36,394 bases of DNA from Pedobacter terrae (GTDB lineage Bacteria > Bacteroidota > Bacteroidia > Sphingobacteriales > Sphingobacteriaceae), in contig NZ_FNCH01000034.1 of the NCBI RefSeq assembly GCF_900100705.1, positions 1 through 36,394 of the forward strand, in the 5' to 3' direction. Within the stretch, counting starts at the first letter, position 1. Each line of letters starts with the position of its first letter. The position numbers and the translations under genes were made by a program. Below the pieces are notes generated by a model. It saw only the letters and a list, made by a program, of their open reading frames with translations. It did not search any database and had not been told where the DNA came from. This document shows positions 1 to 7,921 of the stretch, one piece after another.

Positions 1-1
1 G

Positions 2-121
2 TTAGAAATGATATATGTGATTTATAATAGCAAACAGGAATATCAAAAAGAATACTCGGTTTTAAAAGAAAGTAGCGCACTAAACCTAAAGGATCAGCAC
101 GCTACACTGGCTAGTTCTTGA
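2..121 (+). CDS. Possible 3' end of a gene entering from the left edge
   Basis: Frame 2 is open from the window edge for 39 codons and ends at TGA 119-121. The short tail ends in ATLASS and has ordinary composition. It could be the C-terminus of a gene lying outside the window or a chance open stretch. No family can be named from so little sequence. Confidence 0.25.
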   Translation, partial: LEMIYVIYNSKQEYQKEYSVLKESSALNLKDQHATLASS

Positions 122-164
122 CCGCCCATGAAACAAAAATAACATATTTTATTTGCAAATTAAC

Positions 165-291
165 ACAGAATCTATCGGATGGGAATATTAAAACGTGTAT
201 TAAGATTAGCTTCGCTGAGCACTTCGTGGTTCCCGCATGCGCGGGATCCGATAGCTAGCTATCGGATGACGACCAAACTATTGGATTCTGT
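165..291. repeat. Interspersed repeat remnant with palindromes
   Basis: The stretch is bounded by ACAGAATC (165-172) and its reverse complement GATTCTGT (284-291). Inside, ATTAGCTTCGC (205-215) and ATGACGAC (266-273) match the two ends of a shorter element at 17559-17578. Between them lie two perfect palindromes. The first, 231-246, has arms TCCCGC/GCGGGA around ATGC. The second, 246-267, is a 22-bp self-complementary sequence centred on GCTAGC. The motif GGATCCGATAGCT (244-256) recurs near 36276. This looks like a genome-dispersed palindromic repeat; copy number cannot be judged from one window. Confidence 0.5.
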
Positions 292-616
292 CAATGGCAA
301 CCTGTCGAAGGACCTTAAAGAAGATTTATATCGTTAATATTTAGACAAGCAGGGTGCTGGGCGTTTCGGTTACCATAGCCCTGCTCTCCCTCCAGTCCTC
401 ACTTCGTTCGGGCTCCGTTCAATCACCTGCCCGTTGCAAGCCGGGGTCTATTTAACAATGGTCTGGCATTTCATATCAATTTCTAAACACCGCCGTATTT
501 TACTGCGATAAATACCACGTTAGGAATTATACAAGACAAAACTTCAGTATAAGCCATTAAAAATCAGCAATTTAGTCACTAAGCAATAAAATGTACCGAC
601 AAAATTTCCGATTTGA

Positions 617-649
617 AAATCAAAACTAACATGGCATTTGTTTTGATTT
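617..649. promoter_or_regulatory. Perfect 10-bp inverted repeat just upstream of clpB
   Basis: AAATCAAAAC at 617-626 is exactly complementary to GTTTTGATTT at 640-649, with a 13-bp spacer, and the right arm ends 9 bases before the clpB ATG. It could be a repressor operator or a 5' UTR hairpin. It does not match the CIRCE sequence. Its role is inference. Confidence 0.4.
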
Positions 650-658
650 AAATGCAAT

Positions 659-3259
659 ATGAACTTCAACAATTTTACCATAAAAGCCCAGGAAGCAGTT
701 CAACAGGCTTCTGAAATAGCCCAAGGCAACCAGCAACAGGCTATTGAAACGGCACACCTGCTTAAAGGTTTGCTTACTGTTGATGAAAACGTGGTTTCTT
801 ATGTTTTAAAGAAATTAAACGTTAATTTAAATGTATTAAATCAAAATCTAGACGCAGAGATTGCCAAGTTCCCGAAAGTGAGTGGAAGTAATGTATATCT
901 GTCATCTAATGCCAATAGTGTTTTACAAAAAGCACAAACGTTTTTAAAAGAGTTTAAAGATGAATTTGTGTCTGTAGAACACCTTTTATTGGGTATTTTA
1001 GCTATTAACGACAGTACTTCCAAGCTATTAAAAGAACAAGGTGTTAACGAAAAAGACCTTAAAAAAGCCATTGTAGAATTACGTGGTGATAACCGGGTAA
1101 CCGATCAGAATGCCGAAGCCACTTATCAGGCATTAAGTAAATATGCCCGCAACCTAAATGAATATGCCGAAAGCGGAAAACTGGATCCGGTAATTGGCCG
1201 CGATGAAGAAATCCGACGTGTTATTCAGATTTTATCACGTAGAACCAAAAACAACCCGATATTGATTGGTGAACCAGGTGTAGGTAAAACAGCCATTGCA
1301 GAAGGCATTGCCTTTAGGATTATTAAAGGAGATGTGCCTGAAAACCTGAAAAGTAAAGTGGTTTACTCGCTTGATATGGGCGCATTAATTGCAGGTGCTA
1401 AATATAAGGGTGAGTTCGAAGAACGTTTAAAAGCAGTAGTTAAAGAAGTTACCCAAAGTGATGGCGATATTATCTTGTTTATCGATGAGATCCATACTTT
1501 GGTTGGTGCCGGTGGTGGTGAAGGTGCAATGGATGCGGCAAACATCTTAAAACCCGCCCTTGCCCGCGGAGAGCTCCGTGCCATAGGTGCAACTACTTTA
1601 GATGAATATCAAAAATATTTAGAAAAAGATAAAGCTTTAGAACGTCGTTTCCAAAAGGTGATGGTGGAAGAACCAGATACCCAGGATGCCATTTCGATCC
1701 TTCGCGGTTTAAAAGAGCGTTACGAAACACACCATAAGGTAAGGATTAAAGATGAAGCCATTATTGCAGCTGTAGAAATGAGTCAGCGCTATATTTCCGA
1801 TCGTTTCTTACCAGATAAAGCTATCGATTTAATGGACGAGGCGGCATCTAAACTGCGCATGGAAATGGACAGTGTGCCTGAACATGTTGATGCTTTAGAC
1901 CGTGAGATTATGCGTCTGGAAATTGAACGCGAAGCAATCAAACGTGAGAAAGACGATAGAAAAGTTGCAGACCTTTCAGCAGAAATTGCTAACCTATCTG
2001 CCGAGCGTGATGAATTTAAAGCGAAATGGCAAGGTGAAAAAGACCTGGTAGATGCTGTGAATAATGAATTAGAGCAGATTGAGCATTATAAGTTAGAGGC
2101 AGAACAGGCAGAACGTGCCGGAGATTATGGTAAGGTGGCCGAAATCCGTTACGGAAAAATTAAGGAAGCCCAGGATAAGGTTGAAAAACTTAAAGCCGAT
2201 TTAGAAAGCCAGCAAACCGATAGCCGCATGTTAAAAGAAGAGGTTACTGCTGATGATATTGCAGGTGTGGTTGGCCGTTGGACAGGTATTCCGGTTACAA
2301 AGCTGATTGCCAGTGAGCGTGAAAAACTGCTTCACTTAGAAGATGAGCTACACCAGCGTGTGGCTGGTCAGGACGAAGCCATTGAAGCCATTTCTGATGC
2401 GATCCGTCGCTCACGTGCGGGTTTACAGGATAAACGCAAACCTATCGGTTCTTTCATCTTTTTAGGTACAACGGGTGTGGGTAAAACAGAGCTTGCAAAG
2501 GCCCTTGCCGAATTTTTATTCAACGATGAAAATGCGCTCACCCGTATCGATATGAGTGAATACCAGGAACGCCATGCCGTTTCTCGTTTAATCGGAGCGC
2601 CTCCAGGCTATGTAGGTTATGATGAAGGTGGACAGTTAACTGAGGCTGTTAGACGCAAACCTTACTCGGTTGTATTACTCGATGAGATTGAAAAAGCGCA
2701 TCCGGATGTATTTAACATCCTGTTGCAGGTATTGGATGATGGCCGTTTAACCGATAATAAAGGCAGAACGGTGAATTTCAAAAACACCATTATCATCATG
2801 ACTTCGAACATTGGTGCGCATTTAATTCAGGATAACTTCAAAGATTTGAGCGACGAAAACCGCGATGAGGTCATCGCGAAAACCAAAAATGAATTGTTTG
2901 AAGTATTGAAACAGACGATCCGTCCGGAGTTTTTGAACAGGATTGATGAGCTGATTATGTTTACGCCGTTAAATCGCAGCGAAATCAGAAATATTGTAAG
3001 CTTACAGTTTAAACATGTACAGCAAACTTTGGCCGAAATGGGTATAGAAATGGACGCCAGTGATGACGCCTTAGATTGGTTGGCACAATTGGGTTACGAC
3101 CCACAGTTTGGTGCAAGACCGTTGAAAAGGGTAATCCAGAAAAGAATCTTAAACGAGTTGTCAAAAGAGATTTTAGCAGGAAAGATTGATAAAGACAGCA
3201 AAATTAAGTTAGATATGTTCGACCACCAGTTTGTGTTTCTGAATCAAAAACAAGATTAA
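659..3259 (+). CDS. clpB: ATP-dependent disaggregase ClpB
   Basis: This is the Hsp100 chaperone that, with DnaK/DnaJ/GrpE in the cytoplasm, threads aggregated proteins through a hexameric pore to rescue them after heat stress. At 866 residues it has the normal full length. An N-terminal Clp repeat domain (about 1-145) is followed by AAA+ domain 1 with Walker A GEPGVGKT at 204-211. A long charged coiled-coil middle domain (about 400-525) follows, the feature that separates ClpB from ClpA and ClpC. AAA+ domain 2 has Walker A GTTGVGKT at 603-610 and the typical GAPPGYVGY pore segment. The ATG at 659 gives the expected MNFNNFTIKAQEA start. It is a single-gene unit closed by a strong terminator. 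The inverted repeat at 617-649 may take part in its control. Confidence 0.98.
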   Translation: MNFNNFTIKAQEAVQQASEIAQGNQQQAIETAHLLKGLLTVDENVVSYVLKKLNVNLNVLNQNLDAEIAKFPKVSGSNVYLSSNANSVLQKAQTFLKEFKDEFVSVEHLLLGILAINDSTSKLLKEQGVNEKDLKKAIVELRGDNRVTDQNAEATYQALSKYARNLNEYAESGKLDPVIGRDEEIRRVIQILSRRTKNNPILIGEPGVGKTAIAEGIAFRIIKGDVPENLKSKVVYSLDMGALIAGAKYKGEFEERLKAVVKEVTQSDGDIILFIDEIHTLVGAGGGEGAMDAANILKPALARGELRAIGATTLDEYQKYLEKDKALERRFQKVMVEEPDTQDAISILRGLKERYETHHKVRIKDEAIIAAVEMSQRYISDRFLPDKAIDLMDEAASKLRMEMDSVPEHVDALDREIMRLEIEREAIKREKDDRKVADLSAEIANLSAERDEFKAKWQGEKDLVDAVNNELEQIEHYKLEAEQAERAGDYGKVAEIRYGKIKEAQDKVEKLKADLESQQTDSRMLKEEVTADDIAGVVGRWTGIPVTKLIASEREKLLHLEDELHQRVAGQDEAIEAISDAIRRSRAGLQDKRKPIGSFIFLGTTGVGKTELAKALAEFLFNDENALTRIDMSEYQERHAVSRLIGAPPGYVGYDEGGQLTEAVRRKPYSVVLLDEIEKAHPDVFNILLQVLDDGRLTDNKGRTVNFKNTIIIMTSNIGAHLIQDNFKDLSDENRDEVIAKTKNELFEVLKQTIRPEFLNRIDELIMFTPLNRSEIRNIVSLQFKHVQQTLAEMGIEMDASDDALDWLAQLGYDPQFGARPLKRVIQKRILNELSKEILAGKIDKDSKIKLDMFDHQFVFLNQKQD

Positions 3260-3271
3260 AATAAAGCAATT

Positions 3272-3306
3272 AAGTCCCGTCCAGATAAAATCTGGAAGGG
3301 ACTTTT
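3272..3306 (+). terminator. Rho-independent terminator after clpB
   Basis: AAGTCCC (3272-3278) pairs with GGGACTT (3298-3304), an inner CCAGA/TCTGG stem strengthens it, and a T-rich tail follows. It begins 13 bases after the clpB stop. Confidence 0.85.
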
Positions 3307-3421
3307 GTTACTAGTTATTAGCTGTTGTACTTAAAACCCAATTTATTTAGCGTTTTTTAACATAAAGTGTGTTGTAGCTATGATTTTAGATATTTAAAAT
3401 TGCAGATATAAACACCTGAAA

Positions 3422-5716
3422 ATGAATCTTAAAACTGCTCTTCTCTCTATTCTGGTATGCTTTGCCACCCAAAGTTTTGCTCAAAAATTTCAAAAATCAG
3501 CACTTTTAAAAGGCATAAATACCTTACCTATGCCTGATACAGGAAAATTTGTTTCTGCATTCTTTAGCACAAACGAAGAACCTCATACCGTAGCCACACA
3601 TTTGCTTTCATCGCAAGTTGATGTTTTAGCAACAGTAATGATGAGCAGCACCCTGGGAAAAGGGCAGATTTTTGCGATAGGCTCATCCGAGTATTTTGAA
3701 AGCAAATTATTGAGCGATCAAAATGTTCAAAAATTATTAAAAAACATTATCCAGGCTGCCAGCACTCAACCTAAAAAACTTAAAGTAGCCGTTACCAAAA
3801 CAGCTGATGCAGCATTGATCAATGCATTAAAAGCCAACAAAGCTAAAGTCTACATCGCCAATGCCAATAAATTACAGCCCAAAACCGACATTTACTTTTT
3901 AACAAATGACGTGAAGGATACAACGCAGCTTAAAGTACTTGAAAAATATATAGCTGGTGGTGGAAATTTGGTTTATGCCTCCCCGTATCCATATATTTTT
4001 AAGCACAGGAATCCCAATAAATCATATATAAATGATCTGATAAAAATAAATGCTTTATTAAGTAAAGCAGGAATATTTAATGCCTATACCCTGTTTACGG
4101 CTGAGCATGCCAAAGATAGTTTGACGCTAACAAAAGAACCTTTTTATCTTCTATTGAAGAATATTCTGAGCGAACTGGCAAAATCTTCTCCTAAAGCGAC
4201 CACCCCAACTGAGTATGCCTACGGTATAGAACCTACACTAGACCTGACTTTTTCAAATAATGCAGATACCAGTAGGATGATCGGAAAAATAAAATCGATA
4301 CTCTCCATTAGCGACTCACTTCCGATACCAACATTAAAAAACCCAATTGATATTTCAACAGCCGCTAAAAAAGCAGGCTATCAATTCTCAAAATACCTTT
4401 TTGATAAATCTCATAATACAAAAAAGTCACCATATTTTATATACCCGGAAAGTAAATCGTTTCCTGGAGAGGTGCCTAAAAATGCTAAGCGTAGCACAGA
4501 AATAATTGATATGGCCGTTAAAGTAGGTTCGCAAGGATTAGCTGACCCTTATCCAAACTATTTTAGGTTACACAGCACAGGCGTTTATGTGCCGGCAGGA
4601 GAAAAAGTGAGCATTGTGATTGACCCAAAATATAAAACTCAATATTTAAAGGCACAAATCGGCATTCATAATGATGATTTAAAACATATGGATAACCTGG
4701 TAAGATCAGGTTTTGATCTGACAAGATCATTTGAACTGGAAAAAGATACCACAACCGTTTTTTCACCTTATGGCGGATTGCTGTATATCAGGATTCCAGA
4801 TAGTTCTTCACTCCAATCAATCAGTATTATCGCAAATGGTGTGGTAAAAGCGCCCTATTATAAATTAGAAAAAAATAATCTGACCGAATGGGCAAGCATC
4901 AAAAATAATCCTGCGCCATGGACTGAGCTGGCTACAGATAAAATTATACTCACCGTACCAACCTATCGCATTAAAACCCTAGAAAATCCTGAGTCCTTAT
5001 TAAAATTATGGGACGAAATAATGGATGCAGATGCTGATTTAGCTATTATTAGTCGTACCAGAACTCATCCGGAAAGGATAATCATTGATAACCAGGTTGC
5101 TTACGGTTATATGTTTACAGTCTGGGATAAAATTGTGGCCCCGAACGACGAAAGTTGCGAATGGATGCTAAACGAAAAAATACTCAAAGAAAAAGGAAGC
5201 TGGGGGCATTTTCACGAGTTAGGTCATCGCCATCAATTTTGGGGTCTTGATATGGATGAAGTTAGTGAAGTAACCACTAACCTTTATACCATGTATGTAT
5301 ATGATAAAGTACTAAAAAAGGGATTATATAATCACGATGGAATTGCAAATAGAGATGAAGTAAAGAAGAAAGTCATAAATTATCTTCAAAACGAGCCTAA
5401 TTTTGAGAAATGGGAAAAAGAACCCTTTACCGCTTTATGCATGTATATCCAGATTATTGAACATTTTGGATGGGAGTCTATGATCAAAGCCAATAAAATA
5501 TACCGCGAAATGGATCCGAGAAAATATTACGAAAACCAATTGAGCAATGAGCAACGCATAGACCTTTGGTTTACATCCATCAGCAAAGCAACCCATTCAA
5601 ACCTATCATCATTTTTTGAAATATGGAAAATACCAGTAAGCAAAAAGGCAAAAACTGAGGCTGAAAAGTATAAAACCTGGATTCCTGAAGAGTTTTCTGC
5701 TTACCTACCTCAATAG
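3422..5716 (+). CDS. Secreted M60-family (enhancin/mucin-type) metallopeptidase
   Basis: A 764-residue exported protein with a signal peptide ending near FAQ (residues 19-21). The zinc motif HELGH lies at 598-602. A downstream Glu, most likely E616 in SEVTTNLY, completes the HExxHx(8-28)E gluzincin signature of the M60 family. That family is known for cleaving mucin-like O-glycoproteins and related host or matrix glycoproteins. The 300-400 residues before the catalytic region show no motif I can name firmly; the early part (about 60-200) resembles the GATase-like domain often placed before M60 domains. There is no T9SS tail and no lipobox, so a periplasmic or secreted location is inferred. 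The gene stands alone between two terminators. The peptidase class is well supported; the substrate is unknown. Confidence 0.85.
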   Translation: MNLKTALLSILVCFATQSFAQKFQKSALLKGINTLPMPDTGKFVSAFFSTNEEPHTVATHLLSSQVDVLATVMMSSTLGKGQIFAIGSSEYFESKLLSDQNVQKLLKNIIQAASTQPKKLKVAVTKTADAALINALKANKAKVYIANANKLQPKTDIYFLTNDVKDTTQLKVLEKYIAGGGNLVYASPYPYIFKHRNPNKSYINDLIKINALLSKAGIFNAYTLFTAEHAKDSLTLTKEPFYLLLKNILSELAKSSPKATTPTEYAYGIEPTLDLTFSNNADTSRMIGKIKSILSISDSLPIPTLKNPIDISTAAKKAGYQFSKYLFDKSHNTKKSPYFIYPESKSFPGEVPKNAKRSTEIIDMAVKVGSQGLADPYPNYFRLHSTGVYVPAGEKVSIVIDPKYKTQYLKAQIGIHNDDLKHMDNLVRSGFDLTRSFELEKDTTTVFSPYGGLLYIRIPDSSSLQSISIIANGVVKAPYYKLEKNNLTEWASIKNNPAPWTELATDKIILTVPTYRIKTLENPESLLKLWDEIMDADADLAIISRTRTHPERIIIDNQVAYGYMFTVWDKIVAPNDESCEWMLNEKILKEKGSWGHFHELGHRHQFWGLDMDEVSEVTTNLYTMYVYDKVLKKGLYNHDGIANRDEVKKKVINYLQNEPNFEKWEKEPFTALCMYIQIIEHFGWESMIKANKIYREMDPRKYYENQLSNEQRIDLWFTSISKATHSNLSSFFEIWKIPVSKKAKTEAEKYKTWIPEEFSAYLPQ

Positions 5717-5737
5717 TTTGGCCCTGTAAAATATTAA

Positions 5738-5768
5738 AAATCCATAGGATCTATTTTCTATGGATTTT
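5738..5768 (+). terminator. Terminator after the M60 peptidase
   Basis: AAATCCATAG pairs with CTATGGATTT and runs into a T tract, about 20 bases after the stop codon. Confidence 0.8.
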
Positions 5769-5858
5769 TTATTTAAAATCAACTAACACAACAGTTCATT
5801 TTCTTGCTTTTTGTTTCAATAATGATTATTATTGATTACACACAAAAACACAAATAAA

Positions 5859-6512
5859 ATGAAACCTAAATTAATCATCATGGCGCTGCTATGCGCCATC
5901 AGTTGGCATAGCTATGCCCAAACTGAAAAGGGAACCGGCTTCGCTGGTATTAGCCTGAGTTTTGGAACCTCCAAACAAAACAGTTCATCACCAAGCTTAA
6001 ACACTTTTACAGCAACACCCCGTGGAGGCTATTTTCTGGCTAATAATTTGGCCCTAGGCTTAGAACTTCCCTTAAACCTATCTAAACTTCGCGGCGAAAG
6101 TTACATCTCTTGGGACGAAGAAGATGGAAGATACGAAGACCGTTACGGCCCAAAAGAATTTAGCTTCGGCATATCGCCTTTTATACGCAAATATGTAGAT
6201 GTTAAAAATCGGTTCAAATTTTTTGTCCAGGCCAATTTGCTGCTCCAAATCAACACATTTAACAGGATTGATGACGAAGGTTACCTCATTCGTACCGATG
6301 CACGTGCTAAAGGTTTTGGAGCAAGCTTACGCCCAGGTTTTGCTTACATGCTTTCTAACGATTCCAGCATTGAGTTTTCTTTCCCGATTTTAAGTTTCTT
6401 CCATCAAAATTACTATGCTGAAGAATCATTATATAATTTCGACAGGAAAAATAATTTGAGATTAGCGCTTGATAACTTTACCCCTACTTTCACCATTAAT
6501 ATTCACTTCTAA
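5859..6512 (+). CDS. Outer-membrane beta-barrel protein
   Basis: A 217-residue protein with a signal peptide ending at SYAQ. Alternating hydrophobic/polar strands rich in Gly, Phe and Tyr follow, and the end is a hydrophobic strand finishing in F (TFTINIHF), the usual outer-membrane insertion signal. It fits the small porin-like barrel families common in Bacteroidota. The ATG at 5859 was chosen over an in-frame TTG at 5832 because it starts directly with the signal peptide. The mature N-terminus TEKGTGFAG resembles that of the barrel gene at 10100, so the two are probably paralogues. The stop lies 11 bases before the repeat-protein gene at 6524, so the two are probably co-transcribed. Its cargo or role is unknown. 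Confidence 0.8.
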   Translation: MKPKLIIMALLCAISWHSYAQTEKGTGFAGISLSFGTSKQNSSSPSLNTFTATPRGGYFLANNLALGLELPLNLSKLRGESYISWDEEDGRYEDRYGPKEFSFGISPFIRKYVDVKNRFKFFVQANLLLQINTFNRIDDEGYLIRTDARAKGFGASLRPGFAYMLSNDSSIEFSFPILSFFHQNYYAEESLYNFDRKNNLRLALDNFTPTFTINIHF

Positions 6513-6523
6513 TTTTACATCTC

Positions 6524-7006
6524 ATGAAAAATATATCAAAGTATATCTTAAGGTGCCTAATCCTGTCAGGCATTCTATTTTCGACCATTTACAACGCAAA
6601 CGCACAGCAGGTTGAGTATTTTAAAAGTATCTTTCCAGAAGAAAATGGTAAGCTCAAATCTATTGGTGATAGAAAAATAGAATACAACAGAAGTATCTTC
6701 CCAGAGGAAAATGGAAAGGTTAAAGCCATAGGTAATGTAAAAATTGAGTATTACCGAAGCATCTTCCCAGAAGAAAATGGTAAGGTTAAGTCATTTGATA
6801 ATATCCCTATCGAATACTACAGAAGCATTTTTGAAGAAGAGAATGGAAAAATAAAATCAATAGGTGGTGCTCAGATTGAATACAACAGAAGCATTTTTCC
6901 TGAAGAGAACGGAAAGATCAAATCGATTACCGGAAAAACCGGTAGCGACTTATTTCCCTCTGCAATCGAAATCTATTACTTCATACTCCAGGCTAATGAA
7001 AAATAA
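6524..7006 (+). CDS. Small exported protein with five 22-residue tandem repeats
   Basis: A 160-residue protein with a signal peptide ending near NANAQ (about residue 28). The mature part is almost entirely five repeats of 22 residues with the core IEYxRSIFPEENGKxKSIG. A short unrelated tail starts after SITGKTGSDLFPS. The acidic EENG turn between two beta-prone halves suggests a short beta-hairpin repeat. Synonymous codons vary between units (gaa/gag, aat/aac, ggt/gga) while the residues stay the same, so the repeat is kept at protein level rather than being a recent DNA expansion. It follows a barrel gene by 11 bases, so it may work with that barrel in the periplasm or at the cell surface. 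I do not recognise a named family. Confidence 0.75.
   Translation: MKNISKYILRCLILSGILFSTIYNANAQQVEYFKSIFPEENGKLKSIGDRKIEYNRSIFPEENGKVKAIGNVKIEYYRSIFPEENGKVKSFDNIPIEYYRSIFEEENGKIKSIGGAQIEYNRSIFPEENGKIKSITGKTGSDLFPSAIEIYYFILQANEK
6611..6940 (+). repeat. Five 66-bp in-frame coding repeats
   Basis: Units start at 6611, 6677, 6743, 6809 and 6875, each exactly 66 bp with no indels. Unit 4 has FEEENG where the others have FPEENG. Units differ at many third codon positions. Confidence 0.9.
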
Positions 7007-7070
7007 GGATTGAATAGCTAATCTATCTTTATATTTTTTTCTAACCTGATTATCAAATACTTGATATCAC

Positions 7071-7110
7071 ATAAACTAAAAAAATAGTTTTTTATTATTT
7101 TTTAGTTTAT
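7071..7110. promoter_or_regulatory. AT-rich 13-bp inverted repeat between two outer-membrane genes
   Basis: ATAAACTAAAAAA (7071-7083) is exactly complementary to TTTTTTAGTTTAT (7098-7110). It lies 64 bases after the repeat-protein stop and 14 bases before the next ATG. It could be a weak terminator for the upstream pair or an operator/UTR hairpin for the downstream gene. The sequence alone does not decide. Confidence 0.45.
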
Positions 7111-7124
7111 TATTAAAAACACAA

Positions 7125-7769
7125 ATGAAAATGAAAAAACAATTATTAGTTACGGCTATGGCCGTGGGTATCTCCCTATGCGGTTTCGCGCAAACAAAAG
7201 GAACAAATGCAGTAAGCTTTGGCGTTAATTCAACAACAAACAAAGTCACCGTAAACAATTACGAAAACAAAGTCAAAAATAATTCATTTACATTGGGTTA
7301 TGGCTACTTTTTTAAAGACAACAATAAAATTGGATTGGATTTAACTTATGGCCGAAATAAGAATACCTATAACAATAACATGAATAACGATGAGCTAAAA
7401 AGCTACGGCGGAAACTTAAGTTACCAGCGTTATTTTCCATTGGTAAAAACCTTGTTTGCCTATGCAGGAGGAAAAGCCGGTTATACCTATGGTAAGAATA
7501 ATAGTCAATCTTTTACTACTTCAACACAAACAACCAGCTATACTTCAAATCAATATGCTGTAGGCGCGTATGGTGGTATCACCTGGTTTGTTTCTAAAAG
7601 ATTTGCATTAGAAACAAGTTTATTATCCGCAGATATTACCTACAGCAAAACGGAACAAAATGAGGTCAATTTCAATAGTTATGTTACCAAAAGCGAATAT
7701 ACTTCGTTCAATTTAAGCAGCCAGGGATTCATCAATAACTTAGGTTTTAAGATTTATATCTTATTTTAA
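7125..7769 (+). CDS. Outer-membrane beta-barrel protein
   Basis: A 214-residue exported protein with a signal peptide ending in GFAQ. The rest consists of alternating beta-strand patterns rich in Tyr, Asn, Thr and Gly, and the last strand (GFKIYILF) ends in Phe, as expected for an outer-membrane barrel. Two ATGs are possible, 7125 or 7131 (MKKQ); both give a working signal peptide. The many Asn/Thr/Ser stretches in the middle (about 100-130 and 165-190) look like long surface loops. It is separated from the upstream pair by 118 bases containing an inverted repeat, so it may have its own promoter. Function beyond the barrel fold is unknown. Confidence 0.75.
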   Translation: MKMKKQLLVTAMAVGISLCGFAQTKGTNAVSFGVNSTTNKVTVNNYENKVKNNSFTLGYGYFFKDNNKIGLDLTYGRNKNTYNNNMNNDELKSYGGNLSYQRYFPLVKTLFAYAGGKAGYTYGKNNSQSFTTSTQTTSYTSNQYAVGAYGGITWFVSKRFALETSLLSADITYSKTEQNEVNFNSYVTKSEYTSFNLSSQGFINNLGFKIYILF

Positions 7770-7790
7770 CCCCGTTAACCTAAAAATTTA

Positions 7791-7918
7791 GAGGCTCTAT
7801 CATAATTGTAATTCCACATCCAGTTTGTAACGTTGAGCCTGTCGAAACGCCTTTTTTGTATTTATAACAAGGTCCTTCGACAGCTCAGGATAACAATTTC
7901 ATCTATGATAGCGCCTTT
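7791..7918. repeat. 128-bp imperfect palindromic interspersed element
   Basis: The ends are imperfect inverted repeats: GGCTCTATCATA near 7793 against TATGATAGCGCC ending at 7914. Inside, GTTGAGCCTGTCGAA (7832-7846) faces TTCGACAGCTCAGGATAAC (7876-7894). It fills the gap between the convergent barrel and MFS genes and could act as a two-way terminator. AAGGTCCTTCGACAG (7869-7883) recurs inverted at 302-316. The TTCGACAG/CTCAG core resembles a palindromic repeat type commonly seen between Bacteroidota genes. Confidence 0.6.
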
Positions 7919-7921
7919 TTT

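Larger units (their letters stand above)
122..658. other. Gene-free region with interspersed-repeat remnants upstream of clpB
   Basis: No coding frame is supported here. The first half carries a repeat remnant (165-291) with two adjacent palindromes. At 302-316 the 15-mer CTGTCGAAGGACCTT is the exact reverse complement of 7869-7883 in another palindromic element. Around 352-450 a GC-richer stretch ending in a CCGGGG-type motif loosely resembles the A repeats of the 16.5-17.4 kb island. The last 60 bases become AT-rich and hold the inverted repeat in front of clpB. Confidence 0.6.

Noticed and set aside
5832..5858. TTG start extending the barrel gene upstream
   Set aside because: It would put a polar segment before a clear signal peptide; ATG at 5859 is the natural start.
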